This document shows positions 1-6,874 of a DNA stretch of 64,000 nt, in pieces. Origin of the DNA: JBKHDT01 sp046541195 (lineage in GTDB: Bacteria; Pseudomonadota; Gammaproteobacteria; Halothiobacillales; Halothiobacillaceae); the NCBI GenBank assembly GCA_046541195.1, contig JBKHDT010000006.1, positions 1 through 64,000 on the forward strand, written 5' to 3'. The notes under the pieces were generated by a model. It ran no database searches. It had not been told where the DNA came from and worked only from the letters and a program-made list of their open reading frames with translations. The stretch's first letter is position 1. Every line of letters begins with the position of its first letter. Made by a program: the position numbers and the translations under genes.

Positions 1-519
1 CCCGAGCCCGAACCCGAGCCCGAACCCGAGCCCGAACCTGAGCCTGAGCCTGAGCCCGAGCCCGAGCCCGAACTGGAGGAACAGCCAGACATCGAGCAAC
101 CGAGCGACCAGGCACCCGATACGCAAGCGGCCGCCGAACCGGTGTCTGCCAGGTCGTCGGAAGTCGACCCGGCACCGCCGAGCCGTCCTGACGAACCGGC
201 GTCCCCCGAGTCGGTGGCCGGGAACGATCCGGCCGCGGAAAATCGATATGCCGAACAGGTTCGGGCGGCTGTCGAGCGCTGCAAGGAATACCCGCGCCTG
301 GCTCGTCGCCTGCGTGAGGAGGGTACGGTCGTGATGCGTTTCACACTGGCTCGGGATGGCAGCCTGCTGCAGGCCGAAATGGCTGCCTCGTCAGGCCGTG
401 ACCGGCTGGACAAGGCAGCCAGGCAGGCGATCGAATGCATGGATGCGCCGCCCTTCGAGCGCTCGATGCGCGGGGCCCGGCGGCAGTTCGAACTGCCGAT
501 TGAATTCCGGTTGTACTGA
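1..519 (+). CDS. TonB-family protein, C-terminal part (5'-truncated by window edge)
   Basis: The frame is open from base 1, so the N-terminal membrane anchor lies outside the window. The first 24 residues are twelve Pro-Glu dipeptides, the stiff periplasm-spanning spacer typical of TonB proteins. A Pro/Glu/Ala-rich linker follows to about residue 90. The last 75-80 residues resemble a TonB C-terminal domain: a YP motif, then a pattern ending EEGTVVMRFTLARDGS, and a conserved Gly/Val/Phe core up to the stop. TonB proteins couple inner-membrane proton motive force (via ExbB/ExbD) to outer-membrane receptors. Which receptor it serves cannot be told here. A TolA-like or generic energy transducer is the alternative. 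No exbBD is in the window. Confidence 0.8.
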   Translation, partial: PEPEPEPEPEPEPEPEPEPEPEPELEEQPDIEQPSDQAPDTQAAAEPVSARSSEVDPAPPSRPDEPASPESVAGNDPAAENRYAEQVRAAVERCKEYPRLARRLREEGTVVMRFTLARDGSLLQAEMAASSGRDRLDKAARQAIECMDAPPFERSMRGARRQFELPIEFRLY

Positions 520-642
520 CGGGATGTCGCGGTTTCCGGGCGCCGCGGTTTCGCGGGGCCTCCCGGGTGTCTTGCCGCACTGCCTCAAGGACCCCCAACG
601 ACCGGAATGCCCCTGCCTGCCGTTACGTGCGCGGCAGGACCG

Positions 643-3225
643 TCAGCGGCGCGGGTCATTGCCCTGGCACAGATCCCGCATCGCGTATCGAGCCGGTCGG
701 CCAATGTGATAACCCTGCGCCAGATCGACCCCGAGCTTGCGTACCTCGGTCAGCACCTGTGCGCTCTCGACGTATTCGGCCACGGTGCGAATGTCCAGCT
801 CCCGGGCCAGTTGGGCAATGCTGCGCACGAAGGCGCGGTCGGTGTCTTCCGAGGCCATGTTGGCAATGAAATCGCCTTCGATCTTGACGAAGTCGATGGG
901 GAAGCGCTTGAGATAGTGGAAGGAGGAAAAGCCCGAGCCGAAATCGTCGATGGCCAGCCCGAAACCTTCTTCCTTGAGTTCCTGGACGAACTTTTCCAGC
1001 AGCGTGAAATTGCGCACGGTTTCCCGTTCGGTGATCTCGAACACGATCTGGGCCGGATCGACACCGTTGTCGCGCACCAGTTGTCGCATGTTCCGCACGA
1101 ATTCGTTGAGAATCAGCGCCCTGGGCGACAGGTTCAGGAACAACAGACCGCGGTAATCGTACTCCTTCACCTGGGCGAGCACGTTCTCGAAGACCACGAA
1201 ATCCAGCTTGTCGATCTGGCCGATGCGCTCGGCCACCTCGATGAACTCGTGGGCACCGAGCAGGCTGCCGTCCGCCAGCTCGATGCGCGAAAGGACCTCG
1301 AAGGCGGCATGCCGGCTGTCCTCGCAGTGCACCAGCGGCTGGAAAAAGGGCACGATGCGCTTGTTGGCGATTGCCTCGGTGACAATCAGGCTTTTCTCGC
1401 CGATTTCCTTGTACACGTCGACCACGTCGTCGGCCGAGGGCAGGGCCATGCGGTTTTTTCCCTCCGCCTTGGCCTTGTACATCATGTTGTCGGCAAACAG
1501 GAACAGGTCCTTGGCATCGGCGGCGTGCTCTGGGCAGATCGCGCCGCCGATCGAGACCGATGCGCTGACCGTGGTGCCGTCCGGGGTCTCCATGCTGAGT
1601 CGCCCGGCGTGCTCGAGAATGCGTTGTCCGACATGCCAGGCTTCCTCTGCGTCGGCCTCCGGCAGCACGATGGCAAATTCGTCACCGCCGTAGCGGGCGA
1701 GGATGTCCCCGTCGCGCAGCGCTTCGCCGATGGCTTCGGCAAAATGCCGCAGGAAATCGTCGCCGAAGGCGTGACCATGGGTGTCGTTGACGGACTTGAA
1801 GTTGTCCATGTCCACGACCAGCATGGCGAAAGACTGTTCGTGTCGCTGGGCACGGCCTACCTCGTAGCCGGCCAGTTCCCAGAACATCCGCTGGTTGTAG
1901 AGGTTGGTCAACGGGTCGCGGGTGGCGTAGAACTCCAGGTCCTTGGTGTACTTGTAGATGGCCCGTACCGAGCCGACCACGTTGAGCAGGGTCGAGAGAA
2001 TGCTTTCGATCACCAGCAGGCGGGTGGCGTCCAGCGCATTGCTTGAATGGACACCGATGCCCACGATGCCCCCGATCTTTGGGGCTTCCACCAGCAGGCT
2101 CTTGGTCTGCAGGGCGATCTGCTCCGGAGCGATGCTGATGGCCTCGGCGGTGGGCTCGACGACATTGTGATGGATGTCGACTACCACGCTCTCGCCCAGT
2201 ATCGGGCTGTCTCGCAGCGTTTCGCGCAGAATGCGCTCCATGTCCGCCCGGGTGGACTCCGTCGGCGGGTTGAGCCAGAACACCTCCAGGTCAAACAACT
2301 CGTCACCGACCTTGAAGATCGAGAACAGCGCATAGGTTTCGATGACCTGGTCGATTTCCGTCATCAGGTCGCAGACGTACTCGCGCCAGTCGCGGACCAC
2401 CTCCGAGGTGATCACGAATTTTTCCAGCAGCCGGATCTCGAATTCCAGCAGCTCCTTGTCGACCGCGACCCCGCGCAGCTTGTCGGCGAGGTTGTGGATG
2501 CCGGTGAAGATGCCGTCGAATTCGGCCAGCCCCGGGTGGACCTGGTCCAGGTCCATCTCCCTGAGGTCGGATACCCGCTGGATGCGATTGACACCCTGCT
2601 CCAGGCCGCGCACGGACTTGCTCAGACGCCGATTGAGCAGCCAGGCAATCGCCAGCGCCAGAACCAGCGGCACGGGGAAGATCAAGAGCAGGCTGCCGAT
2701 CAGCTCGTCGCGGGCCTCTGCGACCTGCGGCTCGATGGAGCGGGTCACCCGCATGACGCCCATCACGCTGCCCACCTCGGCATTGCCATGGCATTGCAGG
2801 CATTCGGCCTTGGCCAGCAATGGCTTGACGTATTCCAGCGTACCGTTGTGCTCGTTGACCTGGCGTTCGGCGTTTTCGAAAACCCACTGAACCTGCGCAT
2901 CCGGGGGCGGGCCGTCGATTACGCCGTAGCGTTCAGCAACCAGCGGGCCCCGAAACAGCTCGATCCGGTAGTCCTCGCCCTTGTCGATCGCGCCGATGAA
3001 TTCCTCCAGCTGCGCACGGGTCCAGCCCGCCCGCATGATCTGGTACATCGCATTGAAAGTGCCTTCGGACAGTGTCTCGGACATTTGCTCGGCCGAGGCG
3101 CGCACCGAGCGTTCGAACACCTGGCTGGTCGTCACGTACACGACCGCGAACACAAGCGCCGACACGAACAGCGCGGCCGCGATGATCAGGGCCTTGAGCG
3201 AACGAAACGAACGGGGCAATTGCAT
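643..3225 (-). CDS. Membrane-bound GGDEF-EAL cyclic-di-GMP enzyme with periplasmic c-heme sensor
   Basis: Bifunctional diguanylate cyclase/phosphodiesterase of 860 aa. TM1 spans about residues 10-32; a periplasmic sensor of about 140 residues (DUF3365/Tll0287-like by appearance) ends with a covalent-heme motif CLQCH at 142-146; TM2 is at about 176-197, followed by a HAMP-like linker and a GAF-like region (about 262-425). The GGDEF motif is intact (513-517) with an RxxD inhibitory site just upstream. The EAL domain reads EVL at 643-645 but keeps the catalytic Glu, Asn (LFLNLSP), Glu (EITERE), Asp pair (IDDFGSG) and Lys (VKIEG), so both activities may be real. I chose the ATG at 3225, directly before the hydrophobic segment; a start at 3342 would add 39 residues encoded across a hairpin repeat. 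Signal likely redox or gas (inference). Confidence 0.9.
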   Translation of the reverse strand: MQLPRSFRSLKALIIAAALFVSALVFAVVYVTTSQVFERSVRASAEQMSETLSEGTFNAMYQIMRAGWTRAQLEEFIGAIDKGEDYRIELFRGPLVAERYGVIDGPPPDAQVQWVFENAERQVNEHNGTLEYVKPLLAKAECLQCHGNAEVGSVMGVMRVTRSIEPQVAEARDELIGSLLLIFPVPLVLALAIAWLLNRRLSKSVRGLEQGVNRIQRVSDLREMDLDQVHPGLAEFDGIFTGIHNLADKLRGVAVDKELLEFEIRLLEKFVITSEVVRDWREYVCDLMTEIDQVIETYALFSIFKVGDELFDLEVFWLNPPTESTRADMERILRETLRDSPILGESVVVDIHHNVVEPTAEAISIAPEQIALQTKSLLVEAPKIGGIVGIGVHSSNALDATRLLVIESILSTLLNVVGSVRAIYKYTKDLEFYATRDPLTNLYNQRMFWELAGYEVGRAQRHEQSFAMLVVDMDNFKSVNDTHGHAFGDDFLRHFAEAIGEALRDGDILARYGGDEFAIVLPEADAEEAWHVGQRILEHAGRLSMETPDGTTVSASVSIGGAICPEHAADAKDLFLFADNMMYKAKAEGKNRMALPSADDVVDVYKEIGEKSLIVTEAIANKRIVPFFQPLVHCEDSRHAAFEVLSRIELADGSLLGAHEFIEVAERIGQIDKLDFVVFENVLAQVKEYDYRGLLFLNLSPRALILNEFVRNMRQLVRDNGVDPAQIVFEITERETVRNFTLLEKFVQELKEEGFGLAIDDFGSGFSSFHYLKRFPIDFVKIEGDFIANMASEDTDRAFVRSIAQLARELDIRTVAEYVESAQVLTEVRKLGVDLAQGYHIGRPARYAMRDLCQGNDPRR

Positions 3226-3565
3226 TCTGAGGTGCCTGGGTTTCCTTGGAAAATGCGATTCAATGGCTTGCGCCAGGCCGCTGCGGGGCATCCATCCCCG
3301 GCACGGACTGCTTTGCAGTCGTGCATCCCTGCCCGCTGGCACCGGGGGCCTTCCATCATGGCTTCTGCGCTACGGCAGGGACCGCTCAGGCACGATTTTA
3401 GGCGCAAGAAGCCGGAAAAGTCTCGCCAGGCCGATTGATAGAAGTTTTTTGGAAATCGCGTATAAGTATTTGTACAACCAATGACTTGGTCAGAACGAAC
3501 CGAAAGCAATCTGCCCAGTCACGGCATATGCATGAAAAGGCTAACTTTTCAGGTCCGGATGCGGA
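3226..3565. other. Intergenic region with hairpin repeat and AT-rich patch
   Basis: No gene is supported here. It holds a GC-rich double-hairpin repeat (3284-3334, described separately), an AT-rich stretch around 3430-3480 that is a likely promoter area for the leftward GGDEF-EAL gene, and a perfect 7-bp stem with 5-nt loop (3533-3551) just past the pirin stop codon that could be a weak terminator or processing site. Confidence 0.5.
3284..3334 (-). repeat. GCACGA-type double hairpin (copy 1)
   Basis: Read on the minus strand it has TGCACGA, 13 nt, CGTGC, then a second small hairpin around GGATGGATGCCC. The same order of elements is seen at 58948-58990 on the plus strand, and the first hairpin recurs at 18973 and 20869. 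Intergenic location in each case suggests a REP-like extragenic repeat. Confidence 0.5.
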
Positions 3566-4432
3566 TCAGGCGCGTGCCAACTGACCTGCACGGTAATCCT
3601 GCAGGGCCTCGTGGATCTCTTGCGGGTGATTCATGACAAAGGGGCCGTGCTGGGCGATCGGTTCGTTCAGCGCCCGCCCCCGAACCAGGATGGCCAGCAG
3701 GGGTTCCGGCCCGGTTCGCAGGACCAGCCGGATTCCATCCGCGTAGACGCCGAGTGCCCCCGCCCCGGGCCCGTCTTCCACCTTGCCGGACACGGTCCGA
3801 AGAAAAAGCCGTTGGTTCTCGGGCATCTCAAGCACTGCCTCGCTCTGTGGCGGCAGTTGAAGCCAGGCAACCGCGGCCGCCTGCATGCCCAGATCCCCGA
3901 TCGGCCCCCGGATCGCCGTTTCCCAGTCCGCGGCTTGCCAGTGCCCGGCAACGGCCACCAGTTGTCCCGAACCGACAGGCCGCATCGCCATCCGTTCGGC
4001 GCCCACGTCCAGATAGCACGGCTCGGCCATGCGGCCCGCCGCCGGCAGGTTGATCCACAACTGAAAGGCATGAATTCCCTCGGGTCCGGCCGCGGGCATT
4101 TCCGAATGAATCACGCCTCGTCCCGCGCGCATCCACTGGGCGCCGCCTGCCTCGATCCGGCCCCGGTTGCCCAGATGATCTCGGTGGTCCATCGTCCCGT
4201 GGCGCACCAGCGTGAGCGTCTCGAAACCGCGATGCGGATGGTCCGGAAAGCCGGGCAGCGATCCGCTCCCCGGGGGTGCCTGGAGTTCATCCAGCATCAG
4301 CAGCGGGTCCAGCCCGCCGGAGAAGTCATGCAGACGCTGTATGGACATGCCGGCCCCGTCTCGGCTGGGGTGGGCGTGGCGGATTTCGACAAGGCGAGCG
4401 TTGGACAAGGTTTGGCTCCTGGGTTTCAGCAT
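3566..4432 (-). CDS. Pirin family protein
   Basis: Bicupin iron-binding protein of 288 aa, usual length for bacterial pirins (quercetinase-like or redox/regulatory roles; function varies between members). The N-terminal cupin has the family signature HPHRGFETLT and a second metal-ligand cluster RGVIHSEM, giving the expected His-His-His-Glu iron site. The frame stays open upstream to 4993, but those residues come from translating REP-like palindromes, so I start at the ATG at 4432 (MLKPRSQTL), which matches family N-termini. It is transcribed alone, leftward, with the REP array behind its start. Substrate unknown. Confidence 0.9.
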   Translation of the reverse strand: MLKPRSQTLSNARLVEIRHAHPSRDGAGMSIQRLHDFSGGLDPLLMLDELQAPPGSGSLPGFPDHPHRGFETLTLVRHGTMDHRDHLGNRGRIEAGGAQWMRAGRGVIHSEMPAAGPEGIHAFQLWINLPAAGRMAEPCYLDVGAERMAMRPVGSGQLVAVAGHWQAADWETAIRGPIGDLGMQAAAVAWLQLPPQSEAVLEMPENQRLFLRTVSGKVEDGPGAGALGVYADGIRLVLRTGPEPLLAILVRGRALNEPIAQHGPFVMNHPQEIHEALQDYRAGQLARA

Positions 4433-4620
4433 GGGAAGTCGCGGTACGCTTGATCGTATCTCGCATGAATACGCTGATCTGACTCGATGGAGTTTGTTTG
4501 ATTCCTCGAAGCCGCAGAAAAGCCTGCGTGAAAGCAAACCGTTCCGTGCGGGGCGCGTACCGGCCTGTGCAGGGTTTGCCTGGGCCGATAGATGCCGGCG
4601 ACCCACGCTCAGATGCCATC

Positions 4621-4753
4621 CGGCCCGACATTGGTGGTGGGTATGGCGTAGGCCGGATAAGGCGAAGCCGCATCCGGCGTCCATACCGCCGGGCTCGGTG
4701 GCCCCGGGGATTCTGCCCGATGCGGCCTGCGGCCTTATCGGGCCTACGAGCTG
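4621..4753 (+). repeat. REP-like unit, copy A (two inverted palindromes)
   Basis: A unit of about 133 bp containing a palindrome GCCGGATAAGGC-GAA-GCCGCATCCGGC (4651-4678, preceded by GTAG) and, inverted, GCCCGATGCGGCC-TGC-GGCCTTATCGGGCCTAC (4715-4747). Sequence and GTAG/CTAC flanks closely match the Y/Z REP palindromes of enterobacteria. The unit is repeated nearly unchanged at 4941-5072. Confidence 0.85.
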
Positions 4754-4807
4754 CGATCCGGGGTTTTGGCTCGGGCTGTCGCCCGTCGAGACGGCCGCCC
4801 ACAATCG

Positions 4808-4833
4808 GCAGGCCGGACAAGGCGAAGCCGCCG
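4808..4833 (+). repeat. Degenerate REP-like half unit
   Basis: GGCAGGCCGGACAAGGCGAAG followed by CCGCC matches the left arm of the neighbouring REP palindromes but has lost the complementary right arm. Confidence 0.6.
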
Positions 4834-4878
4834 CGGTTGAATCCCGATATTCGGCTGGGCATTGGTGGTGGGCATCGC

Positions 4879-4909
4879 GTAGGCCGGATAAGGCGAAGCC
4901 GCATCCGGC
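4879..4909 (+). repeat. REP-like palindrome, single copy
   Basis: GTAGGCCGGATAAGGC-GAA-GCCGCATCCGGC, identical to the palindromes at 4648-4678 and 4968-4998, and preceded by the same ATTGGTGGTGGGCAT context. No inverted partner follows it. Confidence 0.85.
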
Positions 4910-4940
4910 ATCAATGCCACCGAGGTTGAACCCTGGCATC

Positions 4941-5072
4941 CGGCCCGACATTGGTGGTGGGCATGGCGTAGGCCGGATAAGGCGAAGCCGCATCCGGCGT
5001 CCATACCAGCGGGCTCGATGGCCCCGGGATTCTGCCCGATGCGGCCTGCGGCCTTATCGGGCCTACGAGCTG
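4941..5072 (+). repeat. REP-like unit, copy B (two inverted palindromes)
   Basis: Near-identical repeat of 4621-4753: forward palindrome at 4968-4998, inverted palindrome at 5034-5066, same spacer (GGGCTCGATGGCCCC versus GGGCTCGGTGGCCCC). The two copies differ at only a few positions, implying recent duplication or gene conversion. Confidence 0.85.
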
Positions 5073-5183
5073 AAATCACTTGGCGAATAATGCGCCTGCA
5101 CCCAAACCAGCAGAGGGGGCCGTGCACCAGCATAGGTTGCGCGGGACAAAGTATGTGCCCACCAATACTGACGAACGACGGGC

Positions 5184-5789
5184 TTAATCACTGCCGGATT
5201 CGGCGAACCATGCGCCGAGCACGGCGCGTGCCTCGGGAATGCCGGCCGGCTGGGTGGCGGAGAATGACTGGACGGTCGCATTGACGCCTTCGCGGGTCAG
5301 GGCGCCGCGCACGTCCATGACGGTTTTGGCGGCGGGGCCGCGCGAGAGCTTGTCGGACTTGGTGAGCAGGCAGAGCACCGGCAGGTCGCGGGCGTGGGCC
5401 CAGTGCAGCATCTGCCAGTCCTGGTCCTTGAGCGGATGACGAATGTCCATGATGACGCACAGGCCCGCCAGGCTTTGGCGTGTCTCGAAATAATCACCGA
5501 GGGTCTGCTGCCAGTGCAGCTGCATGGCGCGTGGCACCTTGGCATAGCCGTAGCCCGGCAGGTCGACCAGTCGATTTTGCTCGTCGATCGAGAAGAAATT
5601 GATCATCTGTGTCCGCCCGGGCGTCTTGGAGGCGCGGGCCAGTCCGCGTCGACCCACGATGGCGTTGATCGCCGAGGACTTGCCGGCATTGGAGCGGCCG
5701 GCAAAGGCCACTTCCCTGCCGTGGTCGGGCGGCAGGTCGCGCAGGTTGTTGGCGCTTCGGTCGAATTGGATTTTCTGGAACCAGCTCAC
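5184..5789 (-). CDS. engB: Ribosome biogenesis GTPase EngB/YsxC (YihA)
   Basis: Small TRAFAC GTPase of 201 aa needed for late assembly of the large ribosomal subunit. Walker A is GRSNAGKS at 31-38; switch region G2 lies in KTPGRTQ; G3 is DLPGYG; G4 is TKSDK; the G5 region is near the C-terminus. The start is a GTG giving MSWFQKIQFD, which matches family N-termini. It is divergent from the cytochrome c4 gene; the engB/c4/dsbA neighbourhood is conserved in Pseudomonas and relatives, which supports the call. Confidence 0.96.
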   Translation of the reverse strand: MSWFQKIQFDRSANNLRDLPPDHGREVAFAGRSNAGKSSAINAIVGRRGLARASKTPGRTQMINFFSIDEQNRLVDLPGYGYAKVPRAMQLHWQQTLGDYFETRQSLAGLCVIMDIRHPLKDQDWQMLHWAHARDLPVLCLLTKSDKLSRGPAAKTVMDVRGALTREGVNATVQSFSATQPAGIPEARAVLGAWFAESGSD

Positions 5790-5887
5790 GTGTCGATGAT
5801 CTCAACTGCGTTGGCGGTTCTAGCGGGGTTTGCCGCAGAAACCGCGATAAAAGCGCAGAGTTTACGCCAAGTCACGGCCCGCCGGGC

Positions 5888-5916
5888 TGCACAGGGGACG
5901 GTTTTCGGGCTAGAAT
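5888..5916 (+). promoter_or_regulatory. Candidate sigma-70 promoter of the cytochrome c4 gene
   Basis: TGCACA at 5888-5893 (4/6 to the -35 consensus), 17-bp spacer, TAGAAT at 5911-5916 (5/6 to the -10). It would give a leader of about 75 nt before the ATG at 5996. Confidence 0.45.
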
Positions 5917-5995
5917 CCCGCGACACATGCTCCGGAACGCACCGTTGCAGCCGGCGTCCCGGAACAAGAAAAAACGATTTGCAGGAGTGATGGCA

Positions 5996-6601
5996 ATGCT
6001 GAAGAGTCTAGTCATGCGGGCCGTGCTGGCGGCTTCGATGGTCGCAAGCGGCTCGGTGCTCGCGGCCGATATCCAGGCCGGGCGGGCTGCCGCCAGTGCC
6101 TGTGCGGCCTGTCACGGCATGGATGGCAACAGCGCCAACCCGGCTTTCCCGAGCATTGCCGGCCAGGGCGAGAAGTATCTGGCCAAGCAGTTGGCGGATT
6201 ACCGCTCCGGTGCGCGGGCCAACTCGATCATGGGACCGCAGGCGGCCAATCTGTCGGATGAGGACATCGCCAATCTGGCGGCTTTCTACGCGAGCCAGGA
6301 GCTTCAGTTCACGCCTGCTGACGAGGCGTCCGAAGGCGCCGAGGCCCTCTATGTTCACGGTCAGCCCGAAGACGGTATCGCCTCCTGCGCCGCCTGCCAT
6401 GGCCCGCTGGGCAAGGGCAATTCCCTTTCGGCCTATCCGCGGTTGCGCGGCCTGACCGAGGCCTATGTGACCGCGTCCCTGCAGGGGTACCGGGATGGCA
6501 GTCGGGCCAACGATGCCCAGCGCATCATGCGGGAGGTGGCCGAGAACCTGACCGACGACCAGATCGCCGACCTGGCCCGATACATCGCCTCGATGCCCTG
6601 A
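5996..6601 (+). CDS. Cytochrome c4-type diheme cytochrome
   Basis: Periplasmic electron carrier of 201 aa built from two class I cytochrome c domains. A signal peptide ends at about residue 23 (VLAAD). Heme motifs are CAACH at 36-40 and CAACH at 131-135, each followed downstream by a Met that can be the axial ligand (SIMGPQ and RIMREV). Cytochromes c4 feed electrons from bc1 to terminal oxidases. The ATG at 5996 is chosen because AGGAG sits 8 nt before it; ATG 5990 is too close to that site, and 5927 would bury the signal peptide. The next genes (resB, ccsA, dsbA) supply heme attachment and thiol chemistry for proteins like this one. Confidence 0.93.
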   Translation: MLKSLVMRAVLAASMVASGSVLAADIQAGRAAASACAACHGMDGNSANPAFPSIAGQGEKYLAKQLADYRSGARANSIMGPQAANLSDEDIANLAAFYASQELQFTPADEASEGAEALYVHGQPEDGIASCAACHGPLGKGNSLSAYPRLRGLTEAYVTASLQGYRDGSRANDAQRIMREVAENLTDDQIADLARYIASMP

Positions 6602-6874
6602 AACCTCCCTGCCCCGGTCACCGGATGCGTCGGCCGGCGGACGGTCACCGGGAGCGGTTATTTCCCCTGACTGCATGCCGTTTTGCCTCGGCGAGTCCGG
6701 GAACCTGTACCATGAGCACGGGTCCATTGCCGACACAGTGGTGGATCCGCTACCCGGGTTGCCGACCTGGCGTCAGACGACGCCGTCTCCGGGTGCCGAA
6801 CCCACACTGCAAAGGGTGACCGAGCGGTCTTAAGAACCGGTCGCTCGTCATTGTCCTGCCAAACCGGTGCCGTC

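Larger units (their letters stand above)
4433..5183. other. Non-coding REP-array region
   Basis: This 750-bp gap between the pirin and engB genes has no credible gene. It is filled with REP-like palindromes between 4621 and 5073 (separate entries). Open frames across it are repetitive (recurrent RLIRPT or GRIRRSRIR peptides), the signature of translated palindromes and not of protein coding. Confidence 0.8.

Noticed and set aside
607..2046. 479-aa rightward ORF, and the 463-aa ORF at 2047-3438
   Set aside because: Both lie antisense to the GGDEF-EAL gene, whose motifs are intact on the other strand; composition (His/Gln/Val-rich) is typical of shadow frames in GC-rich DNA.
4498..5133. Several ORFs across the REP array as small genes
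   Set aside because: They translate palindromes into repeated peptides on both strands and have no ribosome sites or domains.
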